Shown here: positions 1 to 6,910 of the stretch, piece by piece
Position numbering within the stretch: position 1 is the stretch's first letter
How the letters are laid out: the number at the start of each line of letters is the position of its first letter
DNA from: CALFUK01 sp964450495
GTDB taxonomy: Bacteria; Bacteroidota; Bacteroidia; Chitinophagales; Saprospiraceae
Direction: 5' to 3'
DNA: 12,068 nucleotides
NCBI GenBank assembly: GCA_964450495.1
Contig: CAYVFU010000126.1
Coordinates: forward strand, 1-12,068
Notes under the pieces: model-generated
Database searches by the model: none
The model's input: only the letters and a program-made list of their open reading frames with translations
Told to the model about the DNA's origin: nothing
Made by a program: the position numbers and the translations under genes

Positions 1-3
1 ATC

Positions 4-516
4 TTGACCCCTAAATCCTACAAAACACAAGTTAGCAAACAAGACAACATCCTCTGGAGTACTCACATCCCAATTCCGGCCAAAATCGCCAAACATTTTC
101 TGGATGCCAAAGTCAAGCGAGTCATCTGCACCATCGATGATGACTTCTCTTTTCAATGCGCAATCTTGTCTCAGGGTGACGGCAGTCATTTCATCATTCT
201 CAGCAAAAATAAAATGAAAGAACTTGACCTGATGGTAGGCACGGAGATTAACGTCACCTTAGAGAAAGATGAAAGCGAATATGGAATGCCAATGCCTGAA
301 GAGTTTGAAGAATTGTTGTTGATGGATCCTGAAGCAACTGAGTGTTTTCACAAATTGACGATGGGTAAGCAACGGAGTCTATTGTATTTAATCGGCAAAC
401 CAAAACGGAGTGAAACGCGGATCAAGAAAGCCGTTGTTGTTGCCGAGTATTTAAAATCAACAGGTGGTAAACTCGATTTCAAAGAATTGAATGTGGCATT
501 TAAGGAAGCGAATTGA
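4..516 (+). CDS. DUF1905 / YdeI-like protein, possibly 5'-truncated by the window edge
   Basis: Small cytoplasmic protein of 170 residues as read from a TTG codon. The first ~85 residues match the DUF1905 pattern: a strand region, then 'HIPIPAKIAKHF', 'KRVICTID' and 'MKELDLMVGTEINVTLE'. Residues ~97-150 resemble the YdeI/OmpD-associated C-terminal helical part, with 'PEEFEELLLMDPEA', 'LTMGKQRSLLYLIGKPK' and 'SETRIKKAVVVAEYL'. The molecular function of this family is not established; the domain occurs alone and in stress-linked proteins. The frame is open to base 1, so the true start may lie outside the window, although the DUF1905 N-terminus appears complete. It converges with the truncated hemoglobin gene across 157 bases in which I see only short weak stems and no clear terminator. 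Family assignment is by remembered pattern; the start is uncertain. Confidence 0.8.
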   Translation: MTPKSYKTQVSKQDNILWSTHIPIPAKIAKHFLDAKVKRVICTIDDDFSFQCAILSQGDGSHFIILSKNKMKELDLMVGTEINVTLEKDESEYGMPMPEEFEELLLMDPEATECFHKLTMGKQRSLLYLIGKPKRSETRIKKAVVVAEYLKSTGGKLDFKELNVAFKEAN

Positions 517-673
517 TCTTTGTGGTTTTGTGGAGTAGTATCGCTACATTGCCACTGGCTTTTGGCCTTAGAATTCATGTTGGACGAATTGATAGCAAAC
601 TAGACAGATTTATGTTTTATGTTTTGTGATTTCAGAATTATGATTTGGACTCGACCAAAGGAAGCTATGTCTA

Positions 674-1069
674 TTACTGTATAAAACCACTACCCTCACT
701 CTTTCTGATTTTAAACAGCATCAGTTCTTTCATCATATGTGCACGCTTAATGGCGTCGTCTGCTTTTTCCCCTTGATGCTTTTGCCGTATGGTTTTTTCC
801 CATAGTTCTAGCCAGCGGTCAAAATGAATCGATTCTAATTTGACCTTTTGGTTGAGAGCAATATGCTTGAGCATCACATTGCCTGTATAGCTTTGTTCGC
901 CAAGTAAGACGGAGCACCAAAATTGATTAATGGTCTCTAGGTGATGTTCGAGTTGGTCAAGGATGGTTTGTTCGAAGATATGTTTGACAAGATCGTCTTC
1001 CAATAAAGATGAATAAAATTCCTTCACAAGGGTTTCTATATCAGCTCGAGATGCTATGTCATATTTCAC
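674..1069 (-). CDS. Group III truncated hemoglobin
   Basis: A 131-residue globin of the trHb3 group, a haem protein expected in the cytoplasm; members are linked to oxygen, peroxide or nitrosative chemistry, but the physiological role is poorly defined. The diagnostic trHb3 layout is present: 'DIASRADIETLVKEFY' at 4-19, 'HHLETINQFW' around 42-51, 'YTGNVMLKHIAL' at 61-72 and 'HFDRWLELW' at 82-90. By remembered comparison with Campylobacter Ctb, Tyr19 is the B10 residue, His42 or His43 the distal E7 candidate, His69 the proximal F8 ligand and Trp86 the G8 residue, so the haem pocket looks intact. The start is GTG: an in-frame TAA lies just four codons upstream and no ATG falls between. It begins 23 nt after the stop of the upstream leftward gene, so the two are probably co-transcribed. 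Confidence 0.93.
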   Translation of the reverse strand: MKYDIASRADIETLVKEFYSSLLEDDLVKHIFEQTILDQLEHHLETINQFWCSVLLGEQSYTGNVMLKHIALNQKVKLESIHFDRWLELWEKTIRQKHQGEKADDAIKRAHMMKELMLFKIRKSEGSGFIQ

Positions 1070-1092
1070 GCAGTCAACTTAGACAAAATCGT

Positions 1093-1965
1093 CTATTTAT
1101 CCAAACCTAGTTCTTGCCTCAACGGAAGGTCTCTATTTGAGTGGCGGCTCCAATATTTGGAATTGATGGTTTTCATTTTTGTCGCTACAGTTGTGCGTCC
1201 AGACTTCAAGTCTTTTTCTTCCCAAGAATCAATGCGATGTGGGAAATCACTTTCAAAATGAATCACTAATTCTCTGGCAAGATTTGGATAGTTGATTGTG
1301 TATGATCGCATGCCATTTTCAGCATCAGATATGGACATAGTTGCTTGATAAGATTTGGTATCAACATGATTCAAACGCAGATAAAAGAACGAAGGGATAA
1401 CTTGATGATTTCCTGTTGGTAAGTCATCTGGATTGATACGAATCATACTGAAGAGATCATCCTCCAGAATGTTTTTATGTAAACTCTCATTGCCAGACTC
1501 ACCTTCGAAATAAGAATCTATTGAAATTTCAAAATTGCGTTTGTTGGTCATTTCCATGTACGTATGTCCACACCACTCTTGCGAAGAAGAACTGATCTTC
1601 AGAGAGTGCTCGCCATCTTCAACAGGGAAAAATGTACTGTTCATCATCGAATACGGATAGATGCCAGTGTTGAATTTCTTGGTATAGTTCAACTTTAAGA
1701 CAGATACATTTTTATCGTTATGATTGTCCGCTTTGGTATTAGATGATTTTGAGAATGGCTCTGTGACAAATACCAGCACTGCAGTCCCATCATGAATCTC
1801 TCCATATCGATCTTGCTTTAAATTAAAACTTGTAATCTCTGCTTCACCGGCATACCAATAATCAGCAAATTGCTTTTTATTTTTTGGCTTAACGCTTTGA
1901 CCATCAATCACAGGACTACTACACATGAGGAATAATGTGGACAAGGCTATATAGAGTAAATTCAT
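1093..1965 (-). CDS. Conserved exported protein of unknown function (Bacteroidota family often labelled 'septum formation inhibitor Maf')
   Basis: A 290-residue protein starting with a hydrophobic segment (residues ~2-15) that ends in 'FLMCSS'. Cys15 could be a lipidated cysteine, but the preceding Met is a poor lipobox residue, so a plain signal peptide is also possible. The mature part starts near 'ADYWYAGEAEITSFNLKQ' and carries conserved-looking blocks 'RYGEIHDGTAVLVFVTE', 'FNTGIYPYSMM', 'SSSQEWCGHTYME' and 'SYFEGE'. I recall this block order from flavobacterial proteins often labelled septum formation inhibitor Maf; true Maf is a cytosolic nucleotide pyrophosphatase with unrelated motifs, so that label is probably wrong. 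No catalytic motif is recognised; the tandem serines, Cys and His in 'SSSQEWCGH' are the most striking residues. It lies 23 nt upstream of the truncated hemoglobin gene, and the first N gap begins 109 nt before its start. Confidence 0.8.
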   Translation of the reverse strand: MNLLYIALSTLFLMCSSPVIDGQSVKPKNKKQFADYWYAGEAEITSFNLKQDRYGEIHDGTAVLVFVTEPFSKSSNTKADNHNDKNVSVLKLNYTKKFNTGIYPYSMMNSTFFPVEDGEHSLKISSSSQEWCGHTYMEMTNKRNFEISIDSYFEGESGNESLHKNILEDDLFSMIRINPDDLPTGNHQVIPSFFYLRLNHVDTKSYQATMSISDAENGMRSYTINYPNLARELVIHFESDFPHRIDSWEEKDLKSGRTTVATKMKTINSKYWSRHSNRDLPLRQELGLDK

Positions 1966-2074
1966 AATTGCTTTTTTAGTATAACGAGTTTAAGGGTTTG
2001 AAGTTGCAAAACCAGTATTGAAGTACCAGACATTTATTGTCTCATTCGTCAAAACGACTAATTTCATTCATTGA

Positions 2075-2174
2075 NNNNNNNNNNNNNNNNNNNNNNNNNN
2101 NNNNNNNNNNNNNNNNNNNNNNNNNNNNNNNNNNNNNNNNNNNNNNNNNNNNNNNNNNNNNNNNNNNNNNNNNN
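2075..2174. other. Assembly gap (100 N)
   Basis: Exactly 100 N, a typical placeholder for a gap of unknown length. It separates the stop of the cupin gene (12 bases beyond the gap) from the 5' side of the exported-protein gene, so it cannot be decided whether these leftward genes share a transcript or whether a gene is missing between them. The left flank contains a small AGACA/TGTCT stem at 2028-2042. Confidence 0.95.
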
Positions 2175-2186
2175 ATTCAACATTAA

Positions 2187-2558
2187 TTACTCTAACTCTT
2201 CATAACACCCATCCTCAAATGCCGGCATACAAAAACATAAAAAAATTAAATCTTCTGTTCCCGTATTTGTAATTCGCTGTGGCATGTCAGCAGGTATTCT
2301 TACCACATCATTCTTAGCAACAGTACGTATAAAATCTTCTCCTAACTCGACTTGCCCTTCGCCGGATATGACATAATAGACTTCAGAGGTGCCTTTTAAT
2401 CTGTGCCAAGCAGTGGTGACTCCGGCTTCGACACGAGCTCTTGCTAATGACTGGGAGCGGTCATCAGATTCATTTAATAATTCAAGAATGTGGCAGCGTT
2501 CTTCGGTAAAAAACTCTTCCTCGAGAATAGTATGTTTGATACGTCTTTCCATAACCAT
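2187..2558 (-). CDS. Small cupin-domain protein
   Basis: A 123-residue single-domain cupin. The beta-barrel core runs from about 37 to 112. Motif 1 reads 'TAWHRLKGTSEVYYVISGEG' at 49-68, with His52 and Glu59 at metal-ligand positions but Leu54 where the classical HxH motif has its second histidine. Motif 2 is 'PADMPQRITNTG' at 89-100, with Gln94 where the last histidine is usual. I recall a common bacterial subfamily with the same 'WHRLKGTxExYY...PQRIxNTG' pattern, so the changes look inherited rather than decay; metal binding may be altered. The gene begins 6 nt after the amidohydrolase stop, so the pair is almost certainly one transcript. A second in-frame ATG at codon 3 could be the true start. 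Substrate and activity are unknown. Confidence 0.9.
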   Translation of the reverse strand: MVMERRIKHTILEEEFFTEERCHILELLNESDDRSQSLARARVEAGVTTAWHRLKGTSEVYYVISGEGQVELGEDFIRTVAKNDVVRIPADMPQRITNTGTEDLIFLCFCMPAFEDGCYEELE

Positions 2559-2564
2559 GCGGGA

Positions 2565-4163
2565 TTATGGCTTTACCTTTTTAATACCAGGTTGTAACAA
2601 TTCAAAACCTTCTTCTTCTTTTTTAAGCTTGACAAAGTCGCGCACATCTTCCAGCAATTGTTTTGCGTCGTAGATGATGCCATCCTTGATTGTATATCTG
2701 ACACCTCCAACGCGAACGACTTCATTGTCTTCGGTCAATTTGATTGCTCCAGTACCATACAACACTTTTAAATTTTGCAATGGATTTTCATCGATGACAA
2801 GTATATCTGCTTTTTTACCAATTTCTATACTGCCAATTTCATCATCTGCACCAAGCGCCTCTGCCCCTGCAAGTGTGGCTGATCGAATGACCTCCAATGG
2901 ATGAAACCCAGCTTCACGCAATAATTCCAATTCGCGGATATAGCCAAAGCCATACAGCTGAAAAATAAATCCAGAATCAGAACCTGCAGTTACTCGACCT
3001 CCTCTATTTTTATATTCGTTGACAAATGTCATCCACAGGTTATAGTTTTGTCTCCAATCCACTTCCTCTTCCGTTCCCCAAAAATGCCAGTAAGAACCGT
3101 GTGATATTTTACTTGGTTGATAAAATCGCCAGAGGCTAGGAATCGTATAGTCTTCATGCCATTCTGCACGACGAGCTCTCATTAAATCTCGGCTTGCTTC
3201 ATAAATATTAAAGGTTGGATCAAGCGTAAAGTCAAGCGCTAACAATTCTTCCATGACTTGATTCCATCGTAGTGAATGTGGTTTGGCAGCCTGATTCCAC
3301 AAACGACCCGCTTCGCCAAATCTGTGCTGTTCATTTTGATAATTATAATCTAATGGATAATTCTGAATCGTTTGGTTTTCGAACAATGCTTCTGGCAATC
3401 CATACCAATGTTCCATAGAGGTTAAGCCAGCATAGGCAGAATTGAGAACATTCCATCTGCCGACTTCTAATTGGGCATGGTGACAAGCTGACCGCAAGCC
3501 TAATTTTTTATTTTCGTCAAGTGCTGGTTCAAATAATTTTGGTGGTAAGCCAAAAAATTTAATGCCATCTGCACCTTTTGCAGCATTGTCTCTCACCCAC
3601 TGCCGAGCTTGCTCTGGCGTACTTATGGGGTCATACGAACCAGCACCAAAGGCAGTATACGCGAAAATTCGAGGCGCTGTGATTTTACCTTCTGCACCCA
3701 ATTTTTTATGTTTTAATACCCAGTCCAATCCATTGCCGCAAGACGGATCTCTAATTGTTGTAATGCCATGACCCATCCATAATTTAAATACATATTCTGC
3801 ATCAGCACCTTGCCATCTGCCTCCGATGTGTCCATGCATATCTACAAAGCCTGGTAAAATATACTTGCCTTCGGCATCTATTTCATGGCCTCCTTCTTTC
3901 AGTTTTGGCCGTTTGGTCGAATCTATTTCCACACCAGGATAGCCAACCGTTTTGATGTCCACAATCATGTTGTTTTCAATTACCACATCAACGGGACCTA
4001 TCGGGGGCGCACCTGTAGAATTAATCATGGTGGCTCCTCTAATGATCAATTGTGGAAATGGCCCTTCTCCTTCAGAAATGATTGGTGATTCGGCAACCGG
4101 ACCTTGGCAAATAACAGCAAATGTCAATAGAAATTGGATCGTAAGACTTAAAAGAAATTTCAT
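2565..4163 (-). CDS. Secreted amidohydrolase-superfamily metal-dependent hydrolase
   Basis: A 532-residue protein from the chosen ATG. The frame extends 21 codons upstream, but 'MKFLLSLTIQFLLTFAVICQG' is a good signal peptide and should be the N-terminus; cleavage would put the enzyme in the periplasm or outside. A small beta-sandwich domain precedes the barrel. The barrel carries the HxH pair in 'FVDMHGHIGG' (His110, His112), Lys202 in 'GADGIKFFG' as candidate metal-bridging lysine, His228/229 in 'SACHHAQ', His252 in 'SMEHWYG' and Asp396 in 'TAGSDSGF'. The C-terminal 'GSIEIGKKADILVIDENPL' is the usual return strand of imidazolonepropionase- and prolidase-like amidohydrolases. The sequence does not fix the substrate; a peptide-like or cyclic amide is only a family-level guess. 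A cupin follows after 6 nt. Confidence 0.93.
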   Translation of the reverse strand: MKFLLSLTIQFLLTFAVICQGPVAESPIISEGEGPFPQLIIRGATMINSTGAPPIGPVDVVIENNMIVDIKTVGYPGVEIDSTKRPKLKEGGHEIDAEGKYILPGFVDMHGHIGGRWQGADAEYVFKLWMGHGITTIRDPSCGNGLDWVLKHKKLGAEGKITAPRIFAYTAFGAGSYDPISTPEQARQWVRDNAAKGADGIKFFGLPPKLFEPALDENKKLGLRSACHHAQLEVGRWNVLNSAYAGLTSMEHWYGLPEALFENQTIQNYPLDYNYQNEQHRFGEAGRLWNQAAKPHSLRWNQVMEELLALDFTLDPTFNIYEASRDLMRARRAEWHEDYTIPSLWRFYQPSKISHGSYWHFWGTEEEVDWRQNYNLWMTFVNEYKNRGGRVTAGSDSGFIFQLYGFGYIRELELLREAGFHPLEVIRSATLAGAEALGADDEIGSIEIGKKADILVIDENPLQNLKVLYGTGAIKLTEDNEVVRVGGVRYTIKDGIIYDAKQLLEDVRDFVKLKKEEEGFELLQPGIKKVKP

Positions 4164-4284
4164 ATTAGGAAGATACGAAAAAGTTGGAGTTGGAAGTTTG
4201 GTTATTGGTATGTTCGCAATGCTCATAGTTGGATGGGCTGATGTAAATGTTAATTACAATTCCTTTAAAAATTAGATCTTGAAT

Positions 4285-4436
4285 AACTACCCCGTCCGCT
4301 TATTGGCGTCTACTCCTCCTTGGAGGGGAATTTTATCTGTTTGTTAGAAAAGAGCCTAATCACTATACGAGGTAGCAAATTCTCCTCCCTAGGGATCCAT
4401 AAGTGGAGTGGTCCCAAAGTACAGTGGCAACGAGTT
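4285..4436. repeat. Decayed palindromic element with inverted ends (MITE-like) in the divergent intergenic region
   Basis: The 426-base divergent interval 4164-4589 contains two related arms in opposite orientation. The left arm (4285-4334) begins AACTACCCCG and has CCTCC-TT-GGAGG at 4315-4326 leading into GGGGAATTTT. The right arm (4376-4436) begins CAAATTCTCC, contains the palindrome CCCTAGGG (4387-4394) and a GGGATC/GGTCCC stem, and ends in GAGTT, the inverse of AACTC. Read on the other strand the right arm aligns loosely with the left. I recall similar CCCCGTC...CTCCTTGGAGGGG intergenic elements from many Bacteroidota genomes. It has no coding capacity. It lies between the start sites of the amidohydrolase and HAD genes and may carry or separate their promoters; I could not place a convincing promoter for either gene. 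Confidence 0.5.
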
Positions 4437-4444
4437 GGTACCAA

Positions 4445-4503
4445 GTGAGTACGCAAACGCTTCAATTAGTGAATTCAACAATTCTTCAAAGGTGAGTTCG
4501 CAA
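4445..4503 (+). repeat. Pair of 12-bp direct repeats upstream of the HAD-recX operon
   Basis: GTGAGTACGCAA at 4445-4456 and GTGAGTTCGCAA at 4492-4503 match at 11 of 12 positions, 47 bp apart. The second overlaps GTTCGCA (4497-4503), which is inverted as TGCGAAC at 4548-4554. They lie 87-145 bases before the HAD start and could be operator half-sites or leftovers of the adjacent repeat element; nothing in the sequence decides between these. Confidence 0.3.
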
Positions 4504-4589
4504 GTACCCGACCAGAGAGCGATTCAAACACCCTAAAAGTGAAGTTCTGCGAACCTCCCAAAAGCGAAGCTTTCTTCTTAAATTGCCCT

Positions 4590-5231
4590 ATGATTAAAAA
4601 TCTCATATTCGACTATGGTGGGGTCCTCATGGATCTTGATTTTAAGAAAACAATCAAAGCATTAGCTATAGCATTAAAGGTTGACTTTAAAGACAGCACC
4701 TATAGGGATTGGTTTTTGGAATTATTTATAGCCTATGAAAAGAATGCCGTTACAGATCAGCAATTTTTGTATAAATTAAGAGCCAATTCTACGGAAAATC
4801 CTTCTGATGAATCTCTGGAGCATGCTTGGAATGCGATGATGCTTTCTATTAAAAAAGAACGATTTGATATGTTGCTGGAACTTAGGCAGGAGTACCGCGT
4901 TTATTTACTGAGTAATACAAATGGAATTCACTACAAACAGATGTTGAAAATGGTGGAATTGCTTTTTGGAAATGCATCGTTGGAAGCCTATTTTGATAAA
5001 CAGTATTATTCTCATTTAATGAATATGCGTAAGCCAGATAAAGAGATCTTTGACTTTATTTGTGAGGAAAATGATCTGGATAAACAACAAACATTATTTA
5101 TTGATGATCTCCCATTTAATGTCGAAGGTGCGATCGAAGCGGGACTGCACTCTGTACAACATGATCAACAAGCAGAAATTACAGAACACATCCAAGCCTA
5201 TATCCACGCTATCAATAGCAAGCTAAAATGA
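4590..5231 (+). CDS. HAD-superfamily (subfamily IA) phosphatase-like hydrolase
   Basis: A 213-residue HAD protein from ATG at 4590. An in-frame GTG at 4539 would add 17 residues before the conserved core and is not believable, because family members start just before the first strand ('MIKNLIFDYGGVLMDLD'). All four HAD motifs are visible: Asp8 nucleophile in 'FDYGG', Ser108 in 'LLSNTN', Lys148 in 'MRKPD', and Asp172/Asp173 in 'FIDDLPFN'. The second Asp of the usual DxD motif I is Gly10, as in YihX-type sugar-phosphate phosphatases ('FDLGNV'), so this is a subfamily trait rather than damage. The helical cap is residues ~15-95. A cytoplasmic phosphomonoester phosphatase, possibly on sugar phosphates, is the family-level expectation. 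Its TGA overlaps the recX ATG (ATGA), so it heads a coupled operon. Confidence 0.93.
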   Translation: MIKNLIFDYGGVLMDLDFKKTIKALAIALKVDFKDSTYRDWFLELFIAYEKNAVTDQQFLYKLRANSTENPSDESLEHAWNAMMLSIKKERFDMLLELRQEYRVYLLSNTNGIHYKQMLKMVELLFGNASLEAYFDKQYYSHLMNMRKPDKEIFDFICEENDLDKQQTLFIDDLPFNVEGAIEAGLHSVQHDQQAEITEHIQAYIHAINSKLK

Positions 5232-5689
5232 TGAACCCAGTTGCCTTAGAGAAACTAAGGAAATATTGTGCATATCAAGATCGCTGCCATAAAGAGGTCA
5301 GGACTAAATTATTAAAGTTGGAGGTCTATGGTGAGGATTTAGAAGAAGTCATGACTCATTTAATCGCAGAAGATTTTTTAAACGAAGAGCGTTTTGCACG
5401 ATCGTATACCAGAGGAAAATTCAGAATGAAACGGTGGGGTAGAATTAAAATTAAAAATGAATTAAAAAAGAGACAGATTTCGGATTATTGTATCCGTAAA
5501 GGAATGGAAGAAATAGAGGACGAAGCCTACGACGAGACCATTCAATATTTGATTAAAAAACATACACTGTTTCCAAAAGCGGACAATCCAATGCACAAGA
5601 AAAAAATAATTGAATCAATCCAACGCAAAGGATTTGAATATGAGTTTATCAATAAAGCATTTATACATATTACCCCTAATAAATCATGA
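5228..5689 (+). CDS. recX: RecX-family regulatory protein
   Basis: A 153-residue, highly charged, all-helical protein. The family signature is clear: 'ALEKLRKYCAYQDRCHKEVRTKL' layout at 6-28, 'LIAEDFLNEERFARSYTRGK' at 45-64, then 'FRMKRWGRIKIKNELKKRQIS' at 65-85, and a third three-helix unit from ~100 with 'KKKIIESIQRKGFEYEFI'. RecX binds RecA filaments and restrains, or in some species aids, their activity, so it modulates homologous recombination and the SOS response in the cytoplasm. The ATG overlaps the HAD stop (ATGATGA; a second Met codon is immediately adjacent), and its own TGA overlaps the start of the serine hydrolase, giving translational coupling at both ends. In many bacteria recX follows recA; here it does not. 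No LexA-type operator was recognised upstream. Confidence 0.93.
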   Translation: MMNPVALEKLRKYCAYQDRCHKEVRTKLLKLEVYGEDLEEVMTHLIAEDFLNEERFARSYTRGKFRMKRWGRIKIKNELKKRQISDYCIRKGMEEIEDEAYDETIQYLIKKHTLFPKADNPMHKKKIIESIQRKGFEYEFINKAFIHITPNKS

Positions 5690-6831
5690 GAGTACTGCTA
5701 CTTAGTTTTGTATTGCTTTTATTCTCCTGCAAAGTACAGCAAGAGCAAGCAGTTGCAGAAGAATTCCCACAAGTCCAAAGCGCTCTTGACATACTTGTCA
5801 GTGAAAACAATATCCCTGGATTAAATGTGTCTTTTTACAAAGACAAGCGGTTATCAAATTTTAGTACTGGCTTTTCAGATGTGATTGAGCAAAGGTATTT
5901 AACTGCGGACCATAAATTGTTGTCTGGAAGTATTGGTAAAACCTATTTGGTTCCTTTAATTGATAAGTTGATTAAAATGGAAAAACTCCAACTAAGTGAT
6001 CGGCTTATTGATTATCTGAGTGACATTAACTGGATATCTAGAATTCCTAATATTGAAGACATTACCATTCGACAATTATTATCGCACACCTCAGGACTGC
6101 CTCGATGGGTAATGGATGAAGACGTATGGAAGCAAGCCAGTGTACAGCCGGATAAAATCTGGAGCTACGAAGACAGAATGAGGTTTATTTTTGACACAGA
6201 TGCCATACATGCAGCAGGCGAGTCTTGGGCTTATTCCGATACGAATTATTTGTTCTTGGGGATGCTGATAGAAAAACTCTTTGATCGTCCATATTACGAT
6301 ATAATAAAATCAGAAGTGTTGAATCCATTAGGACTAATAAACACGATTCCTTCTGATCAGCGAAAAATTCATAATCTCACACAAGCCTATTCCGAATTGC
6401 CAGAAACATTTTATATTCCTAACGAAGTCATCGGTAAACAAGGGTATGTGTTTAATCCGCAACTGGAATGGACTGGTGGTGGCATGGCATCAACGACAGG
6501 TGATTTGGCCACATGGTGTCATCATTATTATACAGGCAATAGTATTTCTGAAAACATGAAGCAAGAAATAATTGCTGTAACCGAACATGGAGAAAAATGC
6601 TTTGGCGATCATTCTTATGGAATGGGAAGTTTTGTCTATAATACTAAGTTTGGAAAAGCCTATGGACACACTGGTTTTATGCCAGGTTTTAATTCTATTA
6701 TGATTTATTATCCAACTGACAAGATTGCAATAGCCGTTCAAGCCAATTGCGATTATGCTTCTAGAAATATGTCTTTGGTGAACTATACGGAGCGAATATT
6801 GGAAGCAGTGAATGTAACCATCAGCCATTAG
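5686..6831 (+). CDS. Serine hydrolase lipoprotein, class C beta-lactamase / DD-peptidase-like
   Basis: A 381-residue exported enzyme. The N-terminus 'MRVLLLSFVLLLFSC' is a lipoprotein signal with lipobox L-F-S-C and lipidated Cys15. The penicillin-binding fold motifs are in order: Ser82-Ile-Gly-Lys85 (SxxK, 'SGSIGKTY'), Tyr183-Ser-Asp185 in 'WAYSDTNYLF' (the YxN equivalent, here with Asp at the third position), and His328-Thr-Gly330 in 'YGHTGFMPGF' (the KTG equivalent). 'ITIRQLLSHTSGLP' at 126-139 is the usual family block. Members include esterases, D-aminopeptidases and DD-carboxypeptidases; there is no direct evidence that this one hydrolyses beta-lactams. It would sit on the periplasmic face or outer membrane. 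The ATG overlaps the recX TGA (ATGA), an odd functional pairing. uvrB follows 79 nt after its stop. Confidence 0.94.
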   Translation: MRVLLLSFVLLLFSCKVQQEQAVAEEFPQVQSALDILVSENNIPGLNVSFYKDKRLSNFSTGFSDVIEQRYLTADHKLLSGSIGKTYLVPLIDKLIKMEKLQLSDRLIDYLSDINWISRIPNIEDITIRQLLSHTSGLPRWVMDEDVWKQASVQPDKIWSYEDRMRFIFDTDAIHAAGESWAYSDTNYLFLGMLIEKLFDRPYYDIIKSEVLNPLGLINTIPSDQRKIHNLTQAYSELPETFYIPNEVIGKQGYVFNPQLEWTGGGMASTTGDLATWCHHYYTGNSISENMKQEIIAVTEHGEKCFGDHSYGMGSFVYNTKFGKAYGHTGFMPGFNSIMIYYPTDKIAIAVQANCDYASRNMSLVNYTERILEAVNVTISH

Positions 6832-6910
6832 TAAACAGCTAAAAACTAGCTCTGCTTCAATCCAAAAATTCGATTATTTTTACAATTCAGTTTCCTCATC
6901 AATCGTATCA

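Noticed and set aside
1966..2074. Promoter for the exported-protein gene (TTGCAA ... TATACT on the minus strand)
   Set aside because: The spacing of about 20 bases is too long for a housekeeping sigma-type promoter, and no Bacteroidota TAnnTTTG box was found.
4164..4226. Longer amidohydrolase with 21 extra N-terminal residues
   Set aside because: The extension would bury an evident signal peptide that begins at the internal Met; the shorter start was taken.
4539..4589. GTG start for the HAD hydrolase
   Set aside because: It adds 17 residues before the first core strand, where family members begin; the ATG at 4590 fits.
5686..6831. Beta-lactamase resistance gene
   Set aside because: The SxxK, YxN-like and HTG motifs define the broad serine hydrolase family; nothing specific to true class C beta-lactamases is seen and the gene sits in a core operon.
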